Assembly: GCA_023897205.1 (NCBI GenBank) | Contig: JAHWDD010000003.1 | Span: 313,665-377,664, forward strand | Source of the DNA: Exophiala sp. HKRS030 | Lineage: Eukaryota; Ascomycota; Eurotiomycetes; Chaetothyriales; Herpotrichiellaceae | Reading direction: 5' to 3' | DNA: 64,000 nt | Shown: in pieces, positions 9,897 to 18,703 of the stretch | How positions within the stretch are numbered: position 1 is the first letter of the stretch | Layout: every line of letters starts with the position of its first letter | Translations under genes and position numbers: made by a program | The notes under the pieces: generated by a model | Databases searched by the model: none | What the model was told of the DNA's origin: nothing | What the model saw: only the letters and a program-made list of their open reading frames with translations

Positions 9897-11759
9897 ATGG
9901 CTTCCGTACTTACGCCTCTTGCAATGCTCATGGCATTGACCGTACCGAGTGCCATGGCGTCTTCGGACAGCAGCAGCACAACCGCAACTTCGCAGAGTCA
10001 AAAGGCCGCCACCAAGGCTTATTTCGCCCACCTGAACAAGGCCTTGGCCTGGAACTATCTTTGGGCGTTGCTGGGAGTGGCCGGCCTGCTCTTCGCCTAC
10101 GCCACGTTTCATCGCATCGACACGTACGTCCGGCACCTGGCGTCGATGGACCGACCTGGCTCGCTTCGATACTTTTCTCAAAGCTCGTCCAACTTTTCGG
10201 CGATCAAGAGCAAGCTCATCTACGCTCCTCTCTACTACCGCCGCGCTCGCGAGGTCAAGATCTCCCCGCATGTCAACCTCGGGACACTTCCCACTCGTTT
10301 CCAGGCCCTCTTCATCTTCCTGGTCGTGGCCACAAACGTATTCGCCTGCGTATGGGAAATTCCGTGGTCCGAGCCGGAATTGCAAGTCCTACCCATCCTC
10401 CGCAACCGTACCGGCTGTCTATCGGTCGTCAATCTCATCCCGATAATAGTGCTGAGCACGGTGAAGAATCCATTGATATCGCTATTGAACATCCCCTATG
10501 ACACCTTCAACCTCATGCATCGCTGGCTGGGCCGCGTGTCCATCTTGCAAGGTATCGCGCACATGGTCTGCTACTTGATTGCAAAAGTAGAGAAGAAAGG
10601 CTGGGCTGGAGTGAAGGAGTCGTTGCAGTCCAGTTTCATCTACAGTGGCCTGATCGCTGTCCTCGCCTTCACCGTCATCCTCATCCAGAGTCCCAAGGTC
10701 TTCAGGGCTCTCTCCTACGAGTTCTTTCTCCATTTCCACATTGTCCTCGTCATCGCCATGTGCATCTTTCTCTGGATACATCTGGATGGACTGCCACAGC
10801 GTCCTCAACTCCTGGGCTTCATCATTCTCTGGACGGCATTCAGAGCTTGGAGGTCAATGACAATGTTGTACAGGAGCATTGGGTCCCGCGCCTGCAAGGC
10901 CAACGTGGAGACCCTCCCAGGCGACGCTGTCAAGGTCACCATCACCACCCCGCGGCCATGGCAGCATCGGCCCGGGCAGTCTCTTTTCCTGACCATCCCC
11001 TCGGTTGGGCTTTGGACGGCACACCCCTTCTCGGTGGCCTGGTGGGGTGGTGGTGAAGAACAGCAGTCCCTCTCCAGAAGCAATTCGACGAGGACTTTTG
11101 ACGACGACAAGGCACCCATCGTTCCACACAAGGACGTTGAAATGAACATTCAGCGCAGCCGGACCATATCCCTCATCGTCAAGAAACACGGTGGCTTCAC
11201 TCGAAAGCTGTGGGACCGTGCCTGGGGAGGAAGAGGGCTCCCCCTGAGCCTCAACGCGTACATCGAGGGACCCTACGGCGACGAGCGAAGTCTGGCCAGC
11301 TATGGCACCGTCATGCTGTTCGCGGGCGGGGTCGGTATCACGCATCAGCTTCCGTACGTGAGGGAGCTCGTCGAGGGTTACGCGCAAGGGACCGTTGCCG
11401 CCCGAAGAATCACCCTCGTCTGGGTCATCCCCACCGTCGAAGTTTTGGACTGGATCCGCCCGTGGATGCACGAGGTGCTGCGCATGCCGGGGCGGAGGGA
11501 AGTGCTGAGAGTGCTGTTGTACGTCACCCGCCACGGCCTGACTCAACCAATCACCAGCCCCAGTGAGACGGTCCGCATGTTGCGCGGCAGACCTGATGTC
11601 CAGTCGCTCATGGCAGAGGAGGTCTCACAGAAGACGGGCTGTGTAGGGGTAAGTGTCTGCGCGGGAGGTGGGTTGGCCGACGAGGTCCGACGGGCGTCGC
11701 GAGCCATGTTGGACCAGGGAGCCAATTTGGATTACATAGAGGAAGGGTTTGGGTGGTGA
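9897..11759 (+). CDS. Ferric-chelate reductase (FRE family)
   Basis: Single exon, 620 aa. The in-frame ATG at 9897 starts a signal-like peptide (VLTPLAMLMALTVPSAMA), followed by a short Ser/Thr-rich luminal part and a transmembrane domain. Putative heme ligands are His208 (MHRWLGR) and His222 paired with His279/281 (FLHFH) and His295, the usual bis-heme layout. The FAD site is HPFSVAWW (from 376), and the NADPH loop is LFAGGVGIT (about 474-482). These enzymes carry electrons from cytosolic NADPH across the plasma membrane to reduce Fe(III) or Cu(II) for uptake. The length is normal. A Ser-rich insert (about 388-415) sits between the FAD and NADPH parts. No ferroxidase or permease partner is beside it. 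Confidence 0.92.
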   Translation: MASVLTPLAMLMALTVPSAMASSDSSSTTATSQSQKAATKAYFAHLNKALAWNYLWALLGVAGLLFAYATFHRIDTYVRHLASMDRPGSLRYFSQSSSNFSAIKSKLIYAPLYYRRAREVKISPHVNLGTLPTRFQALFIFLVVATNVFACVWEIPWSEPELQVLPILRNRTGCLSVVNLIPIIVLSTVKNPLISLLNIPYDTFNLMHRWLGRVSILQGIAHMVCYLIAKVEKKGWAGVKESLQSSFIYSGLIAVLAFTVILIQSPKVFRALSYEFFLHFHIVLVIAMCIFLWIHLDGLPQRPQLLGFIILWTAFRAWRSMTMLYRSIGSRACKANVETLPGDAVKVTITTPRPWQHRPGQSLFLTIPSVGLWTAHPFSVAWWGGGEEQQSLSRSNSTRTFDDDKAPIVPHKDVEMNIQRSRTISLIVKKHGGFTRKLWDRAWGGRGLPLSLNAYIEGPYGDERSLASYGTVMLFAGGVGITHQLPYVRELVEGYAQGTVAARRITLVWVIPTVEVLDWIRPWMHEVLRMPGRREVLRVLLYVTRHGLTQPITSPSETVRMLRGRPDVQSLMAEEVSQKTGCVGVSVCAGGGLADEVRRASRAMLDQGANLDYIEEGFGW

Positions 11760-12681
11760 TTTGTACGAAGCCTTGCCCTAAACTTTTTTAGACCGGTCAT
11801 GTTGAATTTTTCTTTTCGTGGATTGGAACCTGGGTTTGCGAGCGGACTGATGGGGAGTTATGAGATAGACATGAACAAGGACGAGGTCGTACACGGAGTA
11901 CATTTTTGTCAGGTCGGAGCTCACGGTTGTGGGGGCGAATATACAGAGATACCAAGAACTTGCTAGAGAAAGACAATGAAGCGCATCTACATTTTTACTT
12001 GCTAGACATTTAAAAGGAATGCAGATTTACTGTACGTACTCCGAGTTGGTGGTGGTGGTGGTGCTCATACGAATACGACGAGTCACGGATACGAGATTGT
12101 AAACTGATGCACGTCTGATTGGTTGTTGGGCTTACGTCAGTCCTTGGTCATACGAAACTCGTCATCGGTCAAAGCAACTTTGGTCGCGTTGAGGGCAAAG
12201 TAGAGCGAAAGCAACTCAGCCTCCTTTCCAAACGTCGTCACCCTTCGTTATCAACTCACCCCTCCGGCTGACCACTTGATCCTCCCTGACCTTCATATCC
12301 ATCATCACCAACCGTTGCAGCATCACTGAAACCAAACGATCCGTCGGGAGTGAGGGACAACCTCGGGGTTCTGATTCGAGGACCTAGCCCCCACGCGTGA
12401 ACGCTTCGAACCGGCTTGTGCGACCTGTATATTCCTAGTGGTCACCCTCACGTTTTTCGAACAACCGACCGTTCTCTCACCTACAGTCCCTTGAAACCAC
12501 ACGGCAATGATCCAAAAAGGGTGAATCCGCTCAGAGGGGACAGACAAAGTCACCGTTGCGATTTTACGGAAAAGTCTCGACCAGGCGGTCGTCGGCGCGC
12601 GAAAGTCAATCAAGTAACCCATCAATCAATCAAACAAAAGCCCCCAAACCTTTCGACATTACATACAGTCAACTCTTCACC
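11760..12681. other. Intergenic
   Basis: No supported ORF. A short GGT run lies at about 12048-12063. The 300 bp before 12682 are CT/CA-rich and probably the 5' leader of the small membrane protein gene. Confidence 0.6.
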
Positions 12682-13032
12682 ATGCCTCCTCGACGGCGAC
12701 GCTCAGGTCAAGCCCAGGCGGCCGCTGCCACTGGCGGTAATGAGTACGCCACCGCGTTCGGCCGAGCTCATCCGATCGTAATGAGAGGACTAGTCACGGT
12801 GTGTCAGTGTTCGGGACCATTGTTGATAGGAACGATTCTGTGGACCGCCGGTTTTCTTCAACGTCCCATGTGGGAAAGGGTCACCATGTGGAGGGCTTAT
12901 CTTTGGACCTTCATTTCGAGATGGGTTCTCGTCGGCTGTGCCATCACTTGGACCTTGAATGGTTGGGATCAGCAGCAGCAGCAGAATGGAAATCCAGCTC
13001 AACAACAACAAGACGGAGTGGATCAGGATTGA
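12682..13032 (+). CDS. Small membrane protein, function unknown
   Basis: An uninterrupted 116-codon frame with a Kozak-like CACC before the ATG. The N-terminus is basic (PPRRRRSGQ). Two hydrophobic segments follow (about VTVCQCSGPLLIGTILWTAGF and a Trp-rich AYLWTFISRWVLVGCAITW). A Gln-rich tail ends in Asp. A basic N-terminus plus paired helices suggests an endomembrane or mitochondrial membrane protein, but no family was recognised and targeting is a guess. Codon use looks like its neighbours. Confidence 0.6.
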   Translation: MPPRRRRSGQAQAAAATGGNEYATAFGRAHPIVMRGLVTVCQCSGPLLIGTILWTAGFLQRPMWERVTMWRAYLWTFISRWVLVGCAITWTLNGWDQQQQQNGNPAQQQQDGVDQD

Positions 13033-14140
13033 ATCGAACAAACGCCAAAACGCCAACGGGCCCGTACAGCAGCGGCATCAACAGCATCAGCCTTGAAGCC
13101 AAACGTGGACTGCTTCCGATTTCGAACCAGAATCGAAAACTACGGTGTTGATCATGATCGTCTTGAAGGAATTCACAAAAACACCCACCAATGCGGAAAG
13201 GACGGGTCGCTAGAAAATGGGGGAAAATCCACAACCACGGAAAAGCATCCCTATGTGCGTCGAGACATGCAAAGTTTCAGAAAGACGGAAACAGAAACAA
13301 GTTCTCTGGGGATTTTACTCCTATAGAATTTGTTCTTTGGAGCCTGGTATATCCGACTCTCACCGAGAAGGGTCCGATCGCATATAGCTTAGGGATTCAA
13401 AACCACTTGGAAGTTGGAACCACCCGAGAGGCCCCAGTTAGTAGGTATCAAGTATAGTATTGGGCCTCCTCACAACTTCAAGAACTCGATTGATCGGTCA
13501 TGGGCCCATTGGTCATTTAGAACAGACCAGATGGACCATTCCATAAACTGGATATGAAGTCCATTCACAACCCCCTTTGCCATCCATCAAGGTTCGAATT
13601 GTGTCGGGTTTCGGGGCACTGCCAACAACGGTGGACGAGAAACCACCGAGTATCCACTACTTCTCTCGATCAAATCATCAAAAGACAGGACGGCCAAAAG
13701 GTTTGTAGCTGATCAAATGCAGAGTCGCCCATGGGTACACTCTAGATATCAAAAAAAGTCTTGGTCTGTACCTAATGTGCTTTGATTCCAAAAATTCTAT
13801 GCCAAATGCAGTCTCACCAAGTTATATACAACCAATGAAGGGATTTGCATACACGTTTCGTGCAGATCAGATGGCCATGCATCATCTTGTCCCGAAACGC
13901 ATGTGCTTTGATTTGTGGTGATTTCTCACAAGCCAATAGAAGACCAGTCAAAGGCTGGCCGTTTCAATCCAATGAATGGATCCGCACACAATTGTTGGTA
14001 CAGCCTCCTTAGGTGTGGCTCCGCCAATGCCCCTGTGTCTTCTCCAGTTGTCATGTCATTTCACACGTCTCTTTGCTTCCTCCCGTACGTACCACGACGC
14101 TGGATCCTTCGTCACATGCCTCATAAGTATATATCTTTCA
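13033..14140. other. Intergenic (tail-to-tail)
   Basis: Convergent 3' flanks of the small membrane protein and the class II aldolase genes. Several short ORFs are present, none protein-like. Confidence 0.6.
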
Positions 14141-15136
14141 TCACTTCTTGAACTCTCCCTTGGTGTGGTAGTCCTCCCATTCATAATAGGCCTGGAACTC
14201 GGCGTAGCACGTTTCCGAGTCGCTTTCCATCTTGTTGGTGTATGCGGCCTCTTCGTCGTCGATGAGGACCTTCGGGATGTTACCGCCTTGAGAAGCGGCC
14301 TCGGCGAGCAATTGACCCTGGCACGCGTGCTCCATCGACAAAAACAAGAACGCAGCTTCGTCGACCGTCTTGCCGACCGTCAGGATACCGTGGTTTCGCA
14401 GGATGGCGGCCTTGTTGGTCGGGCCGAGGGCTTTGGCGATCTGGGCGCCTTCCTCGCTGGCCAGCACGACGCCGCCGTACGAGTTGTACACGCTGTGCGA
14501 CTTGTAGAACTTGCAAGCGTCCTGGGTGAGCATCTCGATGGGTTTGCCGAACACGCTCCACGCCTTGCCGTAGACCGTGTGTGCGTGGCAGACGGCGTGG
14601 ACGTCTGGACGAGCCTTGTGGACTTCGCTGTGAATCAAAAACCCAGCGGCGTTGGGAGGGCGAGTTCGGTTGCCGCCAACGACCTTGCCGTCAAAGTTGA
14701 CTGCGATCATGTCACTTGCCTTGAGGAGGCCAAAGTGTACACCGAGGGCTAAGGGTCAAAAATCAGTATACTAGTATTTTCTTTTTGGATTCTTCCATCA
14801 AGCGATAGTATAAGAGAATCATCACATACGATTTGTCCAGAAAACATCCTCATGTTCTGGGTCCCTGACACTGATGTGTCCCGAGATACCCTCGACGTAG
14901 CCCTCTCGAGCCCAGTGGCGGAAAGCCGCTGCCATGTGCTCGAGTTGCCATTGACGCTTAGCGGCCATGTCTGTAAATGTAGGGACACCAGGGAGCATCA
15001 CGTCGCCGTGAGAGATGGCCGCCATTGGTGACTTGTCTTCCATGCCGTGAACGTGGTGTTCTTGGTCGGCCGGCTTGACCGATTTCGAGGCAAAAGGGCC
15101 CGAGGGTAAAATGTCGCTGATAGCGGTTGGAGCCAT
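14141..15136 (-). CDS. Class II aldolase/adducin domain protein
   Basis: Exons 15136-14830 and 14748-14141; the intron (GTATGT...CCTTAG) joins EDVFWTN to PLGVHFGLL in frame. Product 304 aa. After a ~55-residue leader comes a complete class II aldolase fold: GYVEGISGHISVRD (substrate/phosphate loop), HSEVHKARPDVHAVCHAHT with the His157-x-His159 zinc pair, and LRNHGILTVG with the third zinc His. Stand-alone proteins of this kind in fungi (for example S. pombe Mug14) are common and mostly of unknown substrate. Known relatives cleave or epimerise phosphosugars, while adducins have lost catalysis. Here the zinc ligands are kept, so activity is plausible. It is divergent from palA, 637 bp apart. 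Confidence 0.88.
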
Positions 15137-15773
15137 GCTGAAAGATTGTACTGTAGAGAACAAGACCTGTTTGCGTGAAAAAAGTAGTCCGAATGAGGGT
15201 GCGCGGGAACAATCTGCTTCTTTCAGTCTGAAATTCACAATCGAACAATTCGTATATCAACAATCTATGTACACAAGAAACACTCTAATCGGTAGCAGGA
15301 CAAGTTTAATAAGGCGTAGGAAATATCCAACGTGGGGTCCTTGTGCTCTCTCCGTCGGGGACTCCTGCCGCTTCGCTGATATCCGACAGTTTTCGATTGG
15401 GAGAAAATTCTACGACTAGAACTTTGGGAGGAAGGCGACTCCGAGAATCAAGCTGTCACTTTCCCTTTGGTGGTCTGTTATCCACAGAATAGTGTATTGT
15501 GAGATCTTTAGTTCCTCGCACAGCTGATGTTGAGTGGCATTGCACCGGGCCGGTCACACCGGGACTTTCACAAGGCAAGTCCTTCGGTCGCAAGGCTGAA
15601 GAAACATATTTTCACGTGATCTCGCGAAGTAACTGACGTCACCACAAGGCTCAGATCTTAGGGCCATCGCAGCCTGATGTTGACGCAGCTGGAAACTGCG
15701 CATTTCAACATAGTTGAATTAATCAATGTCCAATATTTGGTCGTGACAATTACCTCCCACACCCCGATGCAAG
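15137..15773. other. Divergent promoter region, aldolase / palA
   Basis: Shared upstream region of two head-to-head genes. No ORF is supported and no clear regulatory site was recognised. Confidence 0.6.
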
Positions 15774-18344
15774 ATGGCATCAAATGTACTCGAGATACCT
15801 TTTCGGCGGACACATTCGGTCGACCTCTCCTCTGCCATTAAACAGTACATCTCCAGCAAATATGACCAGTCTCCGGGCATGTTTACAGATGATCTTCGAG
15901 AAATCGATTTCCTCCGGTCCGATGCCATCAGTGTTCAAGAACCTCACACCAGTGGAATAAGGCGTCTGACAGTCTACGCCGCTCAACTGCGGTACCTGGG
16001 AGGAAAATTCCCCATCGATATTGGTGTGGACTTCCCCTGGTACCCCGCCATTGGATACGATAGGGACAAGCCACTTTTGCAGAACAACATCAGGTTCGAA
16101 CTGGCGAATGTATTGTTCAACCTTGCCGCGCTGTACTCACAGTTATCGACCCACACGAATTGGACCACCGTTGACGGACTCAAACAGGCGGCGGAATATG
16201 GAATTTCCGCGGCGGGGGTCTTCGCCTTCATGCGAACAGAAATCATACCAGAGATGCGATCCTCCCCTCCCGAAGATATGGATGATGTGACATTAGACAG
16301 TCTACAAAATCTCTGTCTCGCTCAAGCACAGGAATGCTTTTGGCAAATCACGGTCAAAAAAAATATGTCCGACGGGACAGTCGCTAAATTGGCAGCCAAA
16401 GTGTCGGACTACTACATCGCCGCGGCAGACGCATCTCGTCAGTCGAGAGCGGTAAGTAGCGAATGGATACATCACATGCAAGCAAAACACCACCATTTTG
16501 CGGCGGCCGCTCAGTACAGACAATCCAGGTATTGTTTACAGAACAAGCAGTACGGAGAAGAAATCGCTCGGTTAAAAGACAGTATTAACTGCGTCAATGA
16601 GGGACTTCAGGAAGCTAGATGGGTCAACGCAACTGTGGTGGGAGATTTGAATGGACTCAAGACCAGAGTACAAGAAGATCTGAAGAGAGCGGAGAAGGAC
16701 AACGATGTCATCTACCTACAAGCCGTCACGCCAAAATCAGAGCTGAGACTTCTCGACCGCACCAACATGGTCGCACCAAAAACACCCGCAGAGGTAACAA
16801 ATGGAATTTCGCTCCTCGGACAAGGACAACCGTTTGGAAAACCTCTGTTTGAGAAGCTTGTTCCCTATGCTGTCCACCAGGCGGCGTCGATATACGAAGA
16901 TCGTCGAGACCGTCTGGTCAACCAATCGATCATTGCAGATCTTGAGGCCATGACTGCGAGGGTGCGCGAAGTCCTCCAATCACTCGATCTGCCCGGCTCA
17001 TTACAAGCACTGGAAAAGCCACTTGGTATTCCAGGTAGTTTGGTCTCAAAGGCCGAAGAGCTTCGTCAACAAGATGCCCTGTATCGCATAAAACGGTCAA
17101 TAGAAGACACTACCAAACTCAAGACAAATGACCTGTCAATCTACCAAGAAGGTGTCTCGCTTCTGGATGCCGAAAAGGCCGAAGATGACAGGGCCCGGTC
17201 GAGATACGGTACGGACAGGTGGAATCGACCGCCATCGGAAGTCGCCCTGGCAAAGCTATACCAAAGCTCGAAAGATCTCCAGACGTACCTGAACTCGGCA
17301 GCGTCAAGCGACAATCTTGTACAAGCCAAATTCCGCGAGAACGAACACATTCTCAAAGTGCTCAGCGGCACAAATCGTGACCTCGAGCGATTTGTGCCTT
17401 CTTCCCGACAAGTGGAGATGACACCGACAATTGACCAAGCTGCATCCCGCCTTCGCACGTGCCTGAACGAGGTATCTCGTCTAGAGACTCGGAGGAAGAA
17501 CCGCATCATTGCCCTCCGCGAGAAGGCGCAAGCTGATGATGTTGGGCCTGCCCTACTCGCCGAGGCGGCCAGACTCGAGCGAGAATTCCCCATGCAAAAG
17601 ATCGAACCGGGTCAATTCGAGGGCTTGTTCGATAGGCGGCTACAGACGTACGACTCGGACCGCGACATCTTGGTGGCCGAGCAGGAAGAACAAGACCAGA
17701 TTGTGGCGCGACTCCGGGAGGCAAACAAGACCTTCGTCGAAGCGCGGAGAGGCGACACCAGCACGCGCGACCGGCAAAAGGCCCTGCAGGCGTTGGACAC
17801 CGGGTACGCCAAGTACAAGGAGCTCATCAGCAACCTCGAGACGGGCCGGAAGTTTTACAACGACCTGGCCGGGCACGTCACCCGGTTCAGGGAGAACTGC
17901 AAGGCCCAGGTCAACGAACGACGCGTCGAGGCCAGTCAGATGGAGGCCGAGCTCGCGGGGCAAGACATGGGGAGGTTGAACCTGGAAGAGACGAGGAGAG
18001 AACTGGCCGGACCGAAGACGAGGAGCCGGGCGCAGGTCGCCAACCCACAGCCACAGCCGCACGGGCAGGGGCACGAACGGGGGCCGACGGGGGGCCCGGC
18101 GGGACAACAGCAGGACGGGATCCCGGCGCCGGTGCCGACGAGGAATCACCACCCACCTCCCCCGTCCGTGGAGGCGGGGGTCATGCCTTCGGCCGCCGCC
18201 GCCGCCGCCCCGGTGCCCGTGAACGTCGCGGGTGGGAGCATCGGCGGCGGCGGGGTGTGGACGCCCGACATGGGCATCAGGTTCGGTGGCGCGCCGGCGA
18301 ACCAGCCGGGTCAGGCGGGATACCCCGTCCCCAGGCGTGCCTAG
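15774..18344 (+). CDS. palA: pH-response regulator PalA/Rim20 (BRO1-domain protein)
   Basis: Single exon, 856 aa, from the ATG at 15774 (MASNVLEIPFRRTHSVDL). Residues 1 to about 385 form a BRO1 domain (QLRYLGGKFPIDIGVDFPWY; ANVLFNLAALYSQL; LCLAQAQECFWQ). A central V-shaped coiled region follows. From about residue 745 there is a Pro/Gly/Ala-rich low-complexity tail with an eight-alanine run. In the ambient-pH pathway PalA/Rim20 works at ESCRT-III (Vps32/Snf7). It binds YPXL/I sites in the zinc-finger factor PacC/Rim101 and brings it to the protease PalB at alkaline pH. The length and domain order are normal for the mould proteins. GC rises in the tail coding region (about 17900-18340). Confidence 0.95.
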   Translation: MASNVLEIPFRRTHSVDLSSAIKQYISSKYDQSPGMFTDDLREIDFLRSDAISVQEPHTSGIRRLTVYAAQLRYLGGKFPIDIGVDFPWYPAIGYDRDKPLLQNNIRFELANVLFNLAALYSQLSTHTNWTTVDGLKQAAEYGISAAGVFAFMRTEIIPEMRSSPPEDMDDVTLDSLQNLCLAQAQECFWQITVKKNMSDGTVAKLAAKVSDYYIAAADASRQSRAVSSEWIHHMQAKHHHFAAAAQYRQSRYCLQNKQYGEEIARLKDSINCVNEGLQEARWVNATVVGDLNGLKTRVQEDLKRAEKDNDVIYLQAVTPKSELRLLDRTNMVAPKTPAEVTNGISLLGQGQPFGKPLFEKLVPYAVHQAASIYEDRRDRLVNQSIIADLEAMTARVREVLQSLDLPGSLQALEKPLGIPGSLVSKAEELRQQDALYRIKRSIEDTTKLKTNDLSIYQEGVSLLDAEKAEDDRARSRYGTDRWNRPPSEVALAKLYQSSKDLQTYLNSAASSDNLVQAKFRENEHILKVLSGTNRDLERFVPSSRQVEMTPTIDQAASRLRTCLNEVSRLETRRKNRIIALREKAQADDVGPALLAEAARLEREFPMQKIEPGQFEGLFDRRLQTYDSDRDILVAEQEEQDQIVARLREANKTFVEARRGDTSTRDRQKALQALDTGYAKYKELISNLETGRKFYNDLAGHVTRFRENCKAQVNERRVEASQMEAELAGQDMGRLNLEETRRELAGPKTRSRAQVANPQPQPHGQGHERGPTGGPAGQQQDGIPAPVPTRNHHPPPPSVEAGVMPSAAAAAAPVPVNVAGGSIGGGGVWTPDMGIRFGGAPANQPGQAGYPVPRRA

Positions 18345-18703
18345 ATTTGAGATCCTTTGGAAAGAAACAGTGGTCATCGAACCAATATGTACGTGCCTAC
18401 ACGGAACGATCCGTAGTACTGTATGTTGGATAATATTTTTCCTTTTTGCCCTCGACAGTTCCAATGGCAGGTATGTACTGAATACGAACCACGGCACTGA
18501 ATGCATGACGCGCTCTGTACTAGGTACTGCAAGGAAGCCGATGAATGTGTTTTTTTTGTTCACTCTGTAATCAAATCATCTGGATATACATGTCTCTCGT
18601 ATACGCGACGAAACTACCTCGGCATCTTTTTGGATTTCCACCTCGTGTCATCATCATGGGTGCGCCTCCCTGCGTGTGTTTTTTATATGAACAAGAGAAA
18701 TTC
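18345..18703. other. Convergent 3' flanks
   Basis: Between the palA stop and the stop of the minus-strand membrane protein. AT-rich, and T-runs near 18430 and 18550 may serve as 3'-end signals. Confidence 0.5.

Noticed and set aside
10854..11546. Minus-strand open frame of 230 codons
   Set aside because: Shadow of the ferric reductase gene, whose motifs are unambiguous on the plus strand.
17640..18563. Minus-strand open frame of 307 codons
   Set aside because: Antisense to the palA tail. It is open because of the GC-rich Pro/Ala coding sequence; Arg/His/Pro-rich nonsense text.
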